From: Filobasidium wieringae
Lineage: Eukaryota; Basidiomycota; Tremellomycetes; Filobasidiales; Filobasidiaceae
Reading direction: 5' to 3'
Length of the DNA: 64,000 nt
NCBI GenBank assembly: GCA_001600055.1
Contig: BCIV01000009.1
Coordinates: 714,311 to 778,310, forward strand
Part shown: one piece after another, positions 50,601-60,490 of the stretch
Position numbering within the stretch: position 1 is the first letter of the stretch
Layout of the letters: each line of letters starts with the position of its first letter
Notes under the pieces: model-generated
The model's database searches: none
Seen by the model: the letters and a program-made list of their open reading frames with translations, nothing else
Told to the model about the DNA's origin: nothing
Position numbers and translations under genes: made by a program

Positions 50601-51716
50601 TAAACCTTCTGGAGCGGTAGACTGACCGACGGACGATTCAGAACCTCTTGACGTATGTCTAGGTTGGATGAATGGTCGAATATGTCTGGTATGTGCCTCA
50701 TGGTCCAGTCTGGCCGATTGTAAGGACGTCCCGCTATAGGGTGAAGCCCTCCCACTGACGGTTCTATCCGCTCTTTCCTTCTCGGCGATTACGAGATCGC
50801 TGGAAACCCCGAGATGTCCTAGTCGCTTCAACGACGATATCTCCGCCTCTTCCGAGCTTCTCGTGTCGTTCGGGGTGCTGGTCATTCGGGCAAGGAGCGG
50901 AGGCGGATATAGAACTCCAACCTTAGATTCGATTGCAGTTCGCTCGAATCGGTGGGGCAGAGGTGAGGACATTGCTGAGTTTTTAAACACTGGGGGATCA
51001 TGAGAGTACTGCCTTGCAAGCTTGATAGGAGGAGGTTCGCCATGCGTCAAAGGATGACGATGGGAGGACAGGAGCGCAGGATCTGACGAGAACAAAGATA
51101 TCGGTGACAATCAGTCTTCAATTCTCGTCACGGTTCTGGTCAGACACAGACCTTGAAGATCCTTACGTTCTTCCCTTCCATAGCCCGCATGAACCGCTCC
51201 GTAATCGCGCTGTTCAGATGCTCTCCGCGGTCTCGCTTTTCTCTCGAAGTCCATATCATTCCCTTGGTCCTTGTTTTTGATCCGGTCCTTATCTCTCTCT
51301 TTGCCCTTCTCTTTCCTGCTGAAACCAAACATCCCTCTTCCGTCGTTTGTCTTCACACTGACGCGACGTCGAATCTTGCTATCTGCGGAGAACGATTTGT
51401 CCAACGATTCGTGTTCTTGTCCTATATCCACCGAGACCAGTTCCTGTGTGCCATGGTCGGTACCTAAAGGCTGGGCTGGGCTAGAAATTGGCCCCAAGGG
51501 GAATGGAGTGACATTATCCTTTGTACCGTGACCCAAATTCAGAAACCGGGCTTGTTTCGGCGGAACCGGCAATGCAAGCCCCGGAGAGTGATCAACCATT
51601 CCTGATCCTTTATCAGGGGTGGTCTGAGCCGAACTGCTGAATACCTCGGCAGACGGTTCAAGAGGATAAGGGGTAGGATCTACCGGAAAGCCTTTCGGCT
51701 TGAAGAACCTCTTCAT
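47613..51716 (-). CDS. VHS and GAT domain trafficking protein
   Basis: Large endosomal/actin-patch adaptor-like protein. The first in-frame ATG (51716) gives MKRFFKPKGFPVDPTPYPLE; the longer open frame above has no ATG. About 600 residues of disordered, Ser/Pro-rich sequence with Lys/Glu-rich stretches follow (EKGKERDKDR; GRERLEKETAKAEKEADKRK, a likely coiled coil). The VHS domain spans about 49340-49910: LILELCERISHSSEEVAKEA, ARAVRKIIKYGT, FLQSLEPLFSS and SDSLRDLWMKIK. The GAT-like helical domain is at 48726-49271: LANLLKEILTCKEHAKVLYS and VRDQESLVSQLGWANAQAER. The C-terminal part (47613-48510) is disordered with KALGKRRAEP. VHS plus GAT suggests ubiquitin-cargo sorting (Lsb5/GGA/TOM1 group); no gamma-ear domain is seen, so Lsb5-like is preferred. 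Confidence 0.75.
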
Positions 51717-52504
51717 TCCGTTTAAGCCCTTAAGCTCTACCTCCAAACCAGAACTTGCCCAATATAGGCCAGAGAATCTGATTTGATGAGATCAGCTTGG
51801 TATATGACCGTCCAGGGGGAGGAGCGACGTAGGTACGTTCAGCTTGTCCTGCGGAACTGTGATCGCTTGATTCTCCCCCTTTGACAAGGTTAGTCAGGAT
51901 TCCGAAAAGCGAGTACACAGAAGTCGAATGGTGAACTTCAACGAGATCCGTGTTTTGCGCTTGGACTGATAGACGCCGGATCAGCCTGGAGCTCGGATAT
52001 GGCTTTATGTATTCACACTTCCTTGCACGAATTACTAGTAGTAGTGTTGCCCGGGTTGTGTGGTGTGACGATCTGTAGCATTATTATTGCTGTGCAAAGA
52101 ATTGACACGTCATCTTATGTCAATAGGTGAAACCCTGGCTTGGATGGCAAACGCCTCGACGTATGCTAGTACTGGAAAAATTCCCTGGGCCTCCTGTGTC
52201 ACTTGAACGAAGTCATCTTATGCAAGATATTGTAGAGCTTGATCAGGCAGGTCAAGTTCAGTGAAATCCCAAGAATTCCAGCTAGGGGACGCGGCAAGAA
52301 AGAGTGAAAGATGCACAACATATAGACCACAATTCCAGTGCCACCCAGTAGATCTTAGAGAGTGACCCTCAAAGAGAGGCTTGGTATTTGGAGACATACC
52401 GTGGCACTGATAATGGCGTTGAATTTGCTACTGAGATTGGAAACAGGACTGCTAGGGTGAGTTTGGTAAATATATCATATGTCTAAGTAAAAATCATAAG
52501 CAAG
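51717..52504. other. Intergenic region between the VHS-GAT gene and the tRNA pair
   Basis: About 790 bp. The first 200 bp are the open upstream frame of the VHS-GAT gene and are probably its 5' leader and promoter. The rest has no recognised feature. Confidence 0.4.
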
Positions 52505-52587
52505 TCTCGCTTAGCTCAGTGGTAGAGCGCTACACTAGTAATTTTCGCTGAGATGTAGCGGTCGCTCGTTCAATTCGGGTAGCGAGA
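52505..52587 (+). tRNA. tRNA-Thr(AGT) with 12-nt intron, copy 1
   Basis: A cloverleaf folds completely. The acceptor stem is TCTCGCT/AGCGAGA, the D stem GCTC/GAGC, the anticodon stem CTACA/TGTAG and the T stem GCTCG/CGGGT (two G-U pairs) with loop TTCAATT. The anticodon loop is CTAGTAA after removal of a 12-nt intron (52541-52552) one base 3' of the anticodon AGT (52537-52539), the canonical place for nuclear tRNA introns. The 3' CCA is not encoded, as expected. Anticodon AGT (read as IGU) decodes ACU/ACC/ACA Thr. Confidence 0.9.
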
Positions 52588-52852
52588 ATACTTTTTGCCC
52601 TCCTTCCTGTCGTGCAATCTCTAAATTTTGTGAGGAAGGAAATGAGACAAAACATGCCTGAACTGTTGCAGGAGGTTGTCCAGTTGACTAAGAGCGCAGT
52701 TGACTCGCTTAGCGACTGTTTAAGTGAGTCACGCCAGGAGTCCATTCACGACTTGTGCTCGAGTAAACAACAAAGATGAATGAGGTCGAATGAGCGGCAT
52801 TCAAAACTACTGTCCAGTTATATAATTAAAAACGGAAATAGAGTTCATATCA

Positions 52853-52935
52853 TCTCGCTTAGCTCAGTGGTAGAGCGCTACACTAGTATACGATGCTGGT
52901 ATGTAGCGGTCGCTCGTTCAATTCGGGTAGCGAGA
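52853..52935 (+). tRNA. tRNA-Thr(AGT) with 12-nt intron, copy 2
   Basis: The mature body is identical to the copy 265 bp upstream, with the same stems and anticodon AGT at 52885-52887. The intron (52889-52900, TACGATGCTGGT) has the same length and place but a different sequence. Flanks are unrelated, so only the transcribed tRNA is conserved. Confidence 0.9.
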
Positions 52936-53289
52936 AGTTCTTTTTGCTCATGTCTTGTTCCGCCGACCTTCACCGCTCATCTGTTCGCAGCTGTCCAACT
53001 AGTGTGCAGGGAAATATTCGGCACGAGAATGTTATAGCGCTTGACCTAGATGCAATCCCCATTATCAGTAGGGGAGACACAACTTCGGTACATAAGATTA
53101 CGGCCGCCGTCAGTATACGCCATGAAAGTATGATACCGACATGTTTGCATTGATATTTGCCTCTCCAACAACGATATCGAGAATGCTTATGTGATTCCCG
53201 GTTTCGCCTCCTATCCTTCATACTACATGGCCTGTCCTGAATATCAAAACCGCGCTGACACAGCTGCTGAGACGCTCCACTTCGAAACC
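52936..53289. other. Spacer between tRNA-Thr copy 2 and the POL12 3' end
   Basis: About 350 bp. A short T-run (CTTTTTG) follows the tRNA at 52939-52945 and would serve as a Pol III stop. No other feature is seen. Confidence 0.4.
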
Positions 53290-56198
53290 CTAGATCCTGA
53301 CCAGATCAACTCTCGTCCTTTCGAACACCCTCAACTCGTCTTCCAAATCGCCTTCACCTATCGCCTTGTCCAAATCCGGCTGGGGGACGGGGTGGATTGT
53401 CATCTTGCAGTACGTCCCCCCCGAGTTCGCCTTGGCCAAATTAGATGGATTGATGGTGACGACCGAGTCGATGATCTGTTCATCGGAGAATTCAAAGATC
53501 AGCGATCTGCGTGTAGACCGCATCGAGATGCGCGGTGCGTTGAGCACTACTAACCTTTGCAAAGTGTTTCAGTTTGCTAGGCAAGATCAATACGTCGGGT
53601 GCCCGAGTCTCGAGCTTGAGCAGATGTTGGTTCGAGATATCCAAGTTGACCTCGGAAGCCAGGTCTTCGGGTGGAGGGAAGATGGGATAGAAACTATGAT
53701 GCCGGACGGAAGAGCGTTGATGAGTTTCAGTTTTTGATAAATGCAGTGATCGAACTAGCGGGAAATAGGGACTCACCTCTTTTGACCTAACACATGCCGT
53801 ACCAACTCTGCCATCGGATCTTTTGATCCGGATGCAACGCTCGATTCAGGCTCTGCCTCCTCTGCCTTTCTAAAGTATTCCTCCTTTCTCAGGTGAAACA
53901 GCACATCCACGGTGGATACGGAGAAGACCATATCGTTGATAAAGATGGAACAAGGGTTCGGTAACCACCTGACTTTCTGTGAATGACGTTTCGACAAACG
54001 GATCATCCATCAGTCTCCCCATCTTCCCGCACGAAAGCCAAGTCCCGAACTGACCCTAGGTAAACCCAATTCGGCCAACCGTTCCGCATCCAGATGAGCT
54101 TGAGGGAAAGCGGCGTGGCGATTGATCATATCCTTGACGCTCGACATCATGATCACCTGAGTGGTCGGAGAGGATTCCATGAAGCTCGTTATTCGCGCAC
54201 CGAAATGAGATCTAAACATCTCCACGGGAGTCTCGTCGACTTCTCCCAATTTGATCTTTGGATGGGCCGAATCGATGAAAGGTCCCAGCTATCGAGATCC
54301 TATTCAGATCTAACACGCGCGGATTCGGCTGACTACATGACTTACCAACATCAACACGTTCGGTCTCTCAATCTTCGCCTGCTGTATCAACGCCTCCAAA
54401 GGTTCGTAATCCAAGTCATTCGAGAGCGAGTACGGTCCAGCCGCGACCACGATAGAAACCGGCTGTTCAGCCAACGGCCCGTTCTGCGACGCTTTTAAAG
54501 CGGAGGGCCGACAAGTGACCATCTCACTCGGATGAGGCTACCAAAGTGAACATCTTTCCGGTCAATCGAACATCCCCTCATACTCCCCACAGGCTTAGAT
54601 TAGACTGACCATCAAGACCTCCCCCACGACGAAATCCCCTCCACCCCCATTCCTCCCCTTGAGCGCCACACAAGCACCTTGATAGACTCCAAACCCTTTG
54701 ACCCCCTGTGCGGCACCTCTGACCTTGATATCGGGCGCGAACATGATGGGCGTACGTTTCCCCGCTCCTGATGCACGGGAAGATTCGATTTGAAGGGACG
54801 AGGCGGTAGGTCGTCCGGTATCCGTCGGGGTGGAGATCAGTCGACCAACCACGTGGATCGGATCCTGCGAGAGGATGGATGGGTGGTGTCAATATGATCG
54901 GTGATCTTCAGCGAATGAACAGGTCGGACTTGCCTCTGAGATGGAACTGGGGTCTCCGAGTTCATGAATCCCATAAGTAGCTCTAAACGTATCCGCGTAT
55001 TCCTCGATGATTTCATCCAGCGCTGTGACGATGATCAATCAGTATTGCCATCATAACGAATCAGGTCGCGGTCTGGACGTACCAGCACTCCGATCAGTGA
55101 TCTTTTCAAACATGTACCGATCTATCCCCCGTGATGAAGGTCGAAACCCAATAAATCAGCTCACACCCTTGCCCCTCTCTCTTTACGCCCGCCACTGCCT
55201 TCGAGGGAAGAATCACTAACGTTCATAATCCCCCAACCGCCTAGTCATACCCAACTTCACCCTTCCCCTTCCCACCCTATCGGAATGATTTTCCAACGCA
55301 GATGCAGGACTCAGATGGTTGTTCAACGTCTCCAACCGTTCTCTAGCATTCGTGCGGGCGTGGAATGGGGTTTGTCTGATCCCGCAGGAAAGATAAACAA
55401 GAAAAAGGGGATAAGGAAAGAGATGAGAAAGATCCGGAAGGTTGTAAACCCATTCGAACTGACTGAGTGGATCCGATGGGACTTGAACCGAGTACGTCCC
55501 CACCTATCCCGGGGCCTATCTTTCCTAGAAGACCGTTCGGTTTCATCCCCCCCGGTCCGGCCTTGGAAGGAGTTTCGAACGCGGTTCTCGATAGTGAAGA
55601 AGGGTTTGGTTTTGGGGTGGGCGTGTAGGGGGTCGAAGAAGGGTTTGGGATGTAAGAGGAAGAAGAGGGAGTGGCGGTTGCTTGAGAGGGAGAGGGACGG
55701 GAGGGGGTGTTGAATCCGTCCAGCCTTTATTTCATCCGTACTCGATCAGGCCCGTGGTTTAGATTGTAATCGAGGCTTCGGACTTACAATCCACCTAGAT
55801 CCCCAGCCATCCTTTTCACCCCCATCTTTGCGTTACTTCCCTTACCCTGAGCCGAGCTACTCACTCCGTTCAAGGGGAGGCGATCGACTTGCTGTTCCCT
55901 CATTATGACTTTACGTAGTTCCTTGACTATTTCCAGATCGATGTTTCCTCCAGAGGACGAATGAGATGGATGAGATGGATGAGAGGGGGGAAGGGAGAGG
56001 AGATGGGCTTCGTATTTGTAGAACAGCTCGGCTGCGGGGAGGGAGTAGGTTTTACATATCGATGTGACTAGATGAGAGAGATGAGGTTAGGGTTGTCTGT
56101 GGTGGTTGTGAGAGGTACTTACGTTCTGCCAGGACTTGTGGCTGGGTGGAGATGGAAGGACCGAATTCCTGTGTGAGTTGAGTTTGAAGGTCTGACAT
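53290..56198 (-). CDS. POL12: DNA polymerase alpha-primase subunit B (Pol12)
   Basis: Regulatory subunit tethering Pol alpha-primase for lagging-strand priming. The start MSDLQTQLTQEFGPSISTQP (56198) leads into the helical N-terminal domain (AELFYKYEAHLLSLPS, DLEIVKELRKVIMREQQVDR). The OB-fold region follows: IHVVGRLISTPTDTGRPTAS, IKVRGAAQGVKGFGVYQGAC and VALKGRNGGGGDFVVGEVL (near 54600-54850). The inactive phosphoesterase domain gives VSIVVAAGPYSLSNDLDYEP, LIQQAKIERPNVLMLV, FRSHFGARITSFMESSPTTQ, WLPNPCSIFINDMVFSVSTV, YPIFPPPEDLASEVNLDISN and DVLILPSKLKHFAK. The C-terminus after VTINPSNLAKANSGGTYCKM ends at 53290. All are Pol12 signatures. Introns are roughly 50-60 nt. The gene shares a divergent promoter with the co-chaperone gene. 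Confidence 0.9.
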
Positions 56199-56520
56199 GG
56201 TGAGCCAGAGTGGTTCTGGTGTTTCTAGCTAAGTAGTCAAGAAAGAGAAACCAAGTGAAATCATCAACAAATCGAACAAGACGACCTCAGCTCACACTTC
56301 ATTAACACGCGTTTCACGCGACGCGTATCGTGAACCTGACATCTAGGTGATGACACGAATCTTCCAGAACTCGATTCCCTCCTAATGTCAGGTTCACACT
56401 ACCAACACCTTCCCGTATCTACAGCTTCCAAGTGGAACGTACTGTACTGTACACCTCATCGTGTACTTGTCATGTTCTTACCCTGTTACAGCCAACCACC
56501 CGCACACATCCTCATCTGAG
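56199..56520. promoter_or_regulatory. Divergent promoter with two MCB boxes and a 13-bp inverted repeat
   Basis: A 322-bp spacer between POL12 and the co-chaperone gene. Two ACGCGT words lie at 56307-56312 and 56321-56326, 14 bp apart, joined by TTCACGCG. ACGCGT is the MluI cell-cycle box bound by MBF/E2F-like factors at G1/S genes; POL12 is such a gene in yeast. GTGAACCTGACAT (56330-56342) and its exact reverse complement (56385-56397) form a 13-bp inverted repeat with a 42-bp loop just beside the boxes. Confidence 0.6.
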
Positions 56521-58499
56521 ATGAAGATCCCGATCACATTCCCATTCCTCCTGTTGTTATCTACCGCAACGAGTGCACTGGGGAAGACGGCCAACGAGTT
56601 CAAAGCGCAGGGTGATGAGTTGTTACAAAGGGGTGAATACTTGGGTGCTAGTAGGGCTTATACCAATGCGATCGGTCAGTCAGAACCCCAAAGTGTTCAG
56701 TCTGGTCGTCCTTTCTGATCACGCACATCCTTGATGTTCCTTCTCCACCACAGACCTAGACCCCACATCCTTCAACCTCCACTACCTAAGAGCGACAACT
56801 TATTTGTCCCAAGGTCGTCACTCCCAAGCCTTATCCGACTTCTCCACCCTCCTCACTCTCAAGCCCGATTTTTATACGGCTCATCTACAACGATCCCGGA
56901 TCCTAAGTAAAGAAGGTCAATTCTCCCAAGCCCTGGAGGCACTGGGGAAATGGTTGCAGAGTCCTAAGGGCAAAGCGGATGGGGAGTCTAAGGAATTGGA
57001 ATTGGAGATCAAGCAGGCGATTAGGGCAGAGAAGGAAGCCAGTATCGCGGAGGAACAGGGGAAGTGGGATATCTGTATAGAGAAATCCAGCGAGGCGTTG
57101 AGGACGGGTCCGAATTCCCTTTCCCTGAGGGAACTGAGATTACGAGCTTATTCTCACCTGGAGGATTCTGAAGGGTATATCGGGGATCTCAACCGATTGA
57201 GCGTATTACGACCCGGTTCTCCTACCCGATTGGTTCAACTCTCATATCTAGCGCTTCTATTGGAGAATAACCCTCAGAGAGCTTTGGGATATCTGAAACA
57301 GGCCCTGCACTACGATCCCGAATCGCCCAAACTCACCAGACTGCATAAAACGTTCAGGAAGTTGGACAAGGATCTGACCCGAGCGAGGAACTTTTTCGAG
57401 GGTAATAATTGGAAGGAGACGGTAAAGGTCTTGTCAGGGGAGAAGGGGGAGAAGGGGTTGATCAGGGTTTTAGAGGAGTTGATCGCTCAGACGGATCAAA
57501 TACCAAATTCATTCGTCCCTCTCGAAACGTCCAAGACCATCTTGGACGTCTGGAAGAAACAATGTACAGCTCACCTTAACTTGAATGCCGCTAATAAACA
57601 AGAACTATCGGTGGCTTGTGAAAAGGTGTTGGCGATGAAGGGAGGGGAGGAGGATATAGACGCTTTGACGGGGAGGGGGGAGGTTTTGATGAAGAAGGAA
57701 GATTGGGAGGGGGCCGTCAGGGCTTTCAACGAGGCTTTCGAAAAGGGAGGTAGAAGCAGTAGAGACGTGAGTCGGACGTCAGGAAAGGTTCTTGAGGGAT
57801 ATGGGATGAGAGAACTGACTCGCTCTTCCGACTCGAACTCGTTACAGGTGATGGCTAGGTTACAAAAGGCTCAGAAAGTATTGAAACAATCCAAAGCTAA
57901 GGATTATTACAAGGTTCGTCTTCGTCTTAGTCTTCCAGATCGATAAACGGGGAAGATCGATTCTGATGGAATTCACTTCATCGTCGTTTAGGTCCTAGGG
58001 GTTTCTAGGGATGCGGACGAGAGGACGATCAAGAAGGCTTTGTACGTCTCTTTTACCTCTCGTCAGGCAAATCGCACACGTTCATTCACTGATCTTTACC
58101 CCCGGTCCCGTTACTTGTAGCCGACGAAAAGCGAAAGAGAATCACCCGGATATAGGCGGATCGGAGGAGAAGATGGCAGCTATCAACGAAGCGTATGAGA
58201 CGTTGACTGATCCTGGTACATGTCAATCCACACTATTCTCGCTCCGTTCATGGTGCTGATCGATTCATCTGTGTCGATACGTAGAATTGAGGGCGAGGTT
58301 TGATAATGGGGACGACCCTAATGATCCTCTCGGAGGAGGCGCCGGTGGAGGAGGAGGAGGGGGAAACCCGTTCGGACAAGGCAACCCGTTCGGCGGTGGA
58401 CAACAGTTCTTCTTCCAACAGAGCGGAGGGGGATTCCCCGGTGGCGGAGGGTTCCCTGGTGGTGGTGGATTCCCGGGGGGTGGGAGGAGGTATGGTTGA
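56521..58499 (+). CDS. TPR and J-domain ER co-chaperone, DNAJC3/P58IPK-like
   Basis: An N-terminal signal peptide (MKIPITFPFLLLLSTATSAL, cut likely after the following G or K) indicates entry into the ER. About seven to nine TPR-like repeats follow: ANEFKAQGDELLQRGEYLGA, YTNAI; SQGRHSQALSDFSTLLTLKP; SKEGQFSQALEALGKWLQSP; WDICIEKSSEALRTGPNS; NNPQRALGYLKQALHYDPES; WEGAVRAFNEAFEKG. The J domain is at the C-terminus: KDYYKVLGVSRDADERTIKK, RRKAKENHPDIGG (intact HPD, near 58143) and INEAYETLTDPELRARF. The tail is Gly-rich with FPGGGG repeats. TPR-J architecture with a signal peptide is that of DNAJC3/P58, a BiP co-chaperone; the loop end GGRRYG lacks an HDEL retention signal. The in-frame start at 56461 would bury the signal peptide, so 56521 is used. 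Confidence 0.88.
58437..58490 (+). repeat. 18-bp coding minisatellite (FPGGGG repeats)
   Basis: Three tandem units of 18 bp coding for GG-FPGGGG lie in the last exon of the co-chaperone gene. They differ at third codon positions, so the repeat is old or selected at protein level. Confidence 0.6.
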
Positions 58500-60490
58500 G
58501 CGTGCGGTTGTATATGACTTGCGAACGGGTGGGATGGATTTATACCACGAGATCGGTTTTAGGGATCCTTGTTGTCCTTCCGGTTTACTGACCCCTCCGA
58601 TAGCTTCCTGACCGATTCCTTCCCCTCATTTTCGTCGTCGTGGTCGAGGATGATGGCGACCTTTTTGTTTGAGAAGGAAATGACATCTTTTGCGCTTGTC
58701 GCACTCTGATACAGTTCACTGGGCGTGAGACAGGAAGGGATTCCAGCACTCGAGATCGTGAGACGAATGAGTTTAGATCCGCACCTGATCGAAATGATGG
58801 GTATAATCAAAGCTCGAGGGCCCGGATTTCTGCTTGATAATCAATCACACGGGCGGTGACGAGAGAATTCATTGCATCGACCTCGGTCATGCCAAGTCCG
58901 CCATCGCGCAGAGTTCAAGCCCAAGGGTCGTAACGTTCCGGAAGCTATTTCTGTCACGCTTCCAAGAACGGACGAGCGTGCGTCATTGCGTTTTGAGATG
59001 GGGAATATGCGTTTTGTCTCGCTTCGTCAAGCACCGGAACCTGGAACCACGACAGGTTGCGGCCCGGTTGCAAGCCAGCGACCAGAGAGACAGGGGCGGT
59101 GACAATTCATCTCCGTCCCCCCTGCCTCGTAGAAAGATCCTGATCCTCACCCAGGATTCGCTCGATCACAAATTCCCCCTGGGTCATTGTTTTTCGGTTG
59201 GTGGCGTCGTTCGAATGTCAATCACCGGGTTGGTTAGTACTCTGCCTTTCGAATGGGTAGTAACCACCACCTCCTTTGTGTGTGTGTGAATGGTTTTCAT
59301 CGTATGCGACGTAAGAGGCAGGGGAAGGACGTGGGGTACCATGTGAACTGCTAGGGATATACTCCCCTCTACGATGATGCATGGGAGGTGAAGTGATGAC
59401 TACGGGTAAAACTCGATCAGAGTGTGTTCAGGATGAGATGAGATCCCGTGTTGTAGAGTATGCAGAGCTGCAGTACCTGCGACCTGCTACAGTACGCAGT
59501 ACCTGTACCCTGCAGTGCAGCAGCCAGTCTTACGGCTTATACCGCGCGCTACTGCCTTTGCTCGTGGCCTATTCATTTGTACCCATTCGCCCCTTCCAGC
59601 TTTCATCCGAGCCAGACCACTATTGCTCCACTTTCGATTCTCGACCTTGACTCTCTTCCTCGCATTGTCGCATACACCGGAAACAACAATAGCAAGATCA
59701 TAGTAGTACAGTACTCGACTCTAGCCAAACACCACCACCAAGCCCTTTATTCACCGAGGTCACCCGTAACCAATTAAACGGATAAACGGCAATAAAGTTT
59801 CGCTTCACAAAACGTCATTTCTCCCCCAGCACGCTTCTCGACCCCGTAACTCGACCTCATACCTTTACATCATACTCGTTGTAACTGAAGTGGGAAAGGG
59901 TTCACAAGAACGTCCACTGGTCGTCGAAGACTCTATCATAATCTAATAGTCGGAGAGATTACGCAGAAAGAGGAGGAATCATTGACATCACGGTCCAACC
60001 TGTCTATGCGATAACCCGTCGCTTTTTCAACAACCGATACAACCAGTCAACCAACTCATAGCAAACAACACCTAACCTTCAATAATCGACCACTTCCTCT
60101 CCTCCTACCCACTCATACTACTTCTCCCTTAGTTCTTGTTCCCCCTCTCCTCTTTACCAGGAAGGCCAAACAAGAACGGGAAAACTCTCCGCGACACGGG
60201 ACGACGGACCTACCTCTTTTCAATACTATTCGGCATCCCTGTTATGCACCATTGAAGAGGATCGGATCGATTTCTACCTGTCGTCGTTTACCGTAACAAC
60301 AAGCTTGTTAGTGTGATTATCAACAAATCAAGAAGGAAAAGGAAGAATAAAGCGAAATTATCGGGAGCAATTGACCCAAAGAACATCCAATCGGACTGAA
60401 TTCGACAAAGACGTATACGAGAGGAATCACAGAAGTGACAAAGAATCAACTGAATAGAACATATAAAGAACCACCATAACTCTCAAAACA
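58500..60490. other. 2-kb intergenic region upstream of BWC1
   Basis: The longest gene-free stretch after the left end. Short open frames on both strands match no family. A CTGCAGTACC-rich patch lies at 59465-59520, with GCAGTACCTG repeated at 59470-59479 and 59496-59505. A strong pyrimidine tract (about 60090-60165) followed by A-rich DNA up to the ATG looks like a CT-rich core promoter and a 300-nt leader for BWC1. No RNA gene recognised. Confidence 0.45.

Noticed and set aside
52530..52745. Minus-strand open frame across tRNA-Thr copy 1
   Set aside because: It overlaps a fully folding tRNA and has no family resemblance.
58834..59777. Several overlapping plus-strand frames between the co-chaperone gene and BWC1
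   Set aside because: Compositions are erratic, no domain is seen, and the frames overlap one another in all registers.
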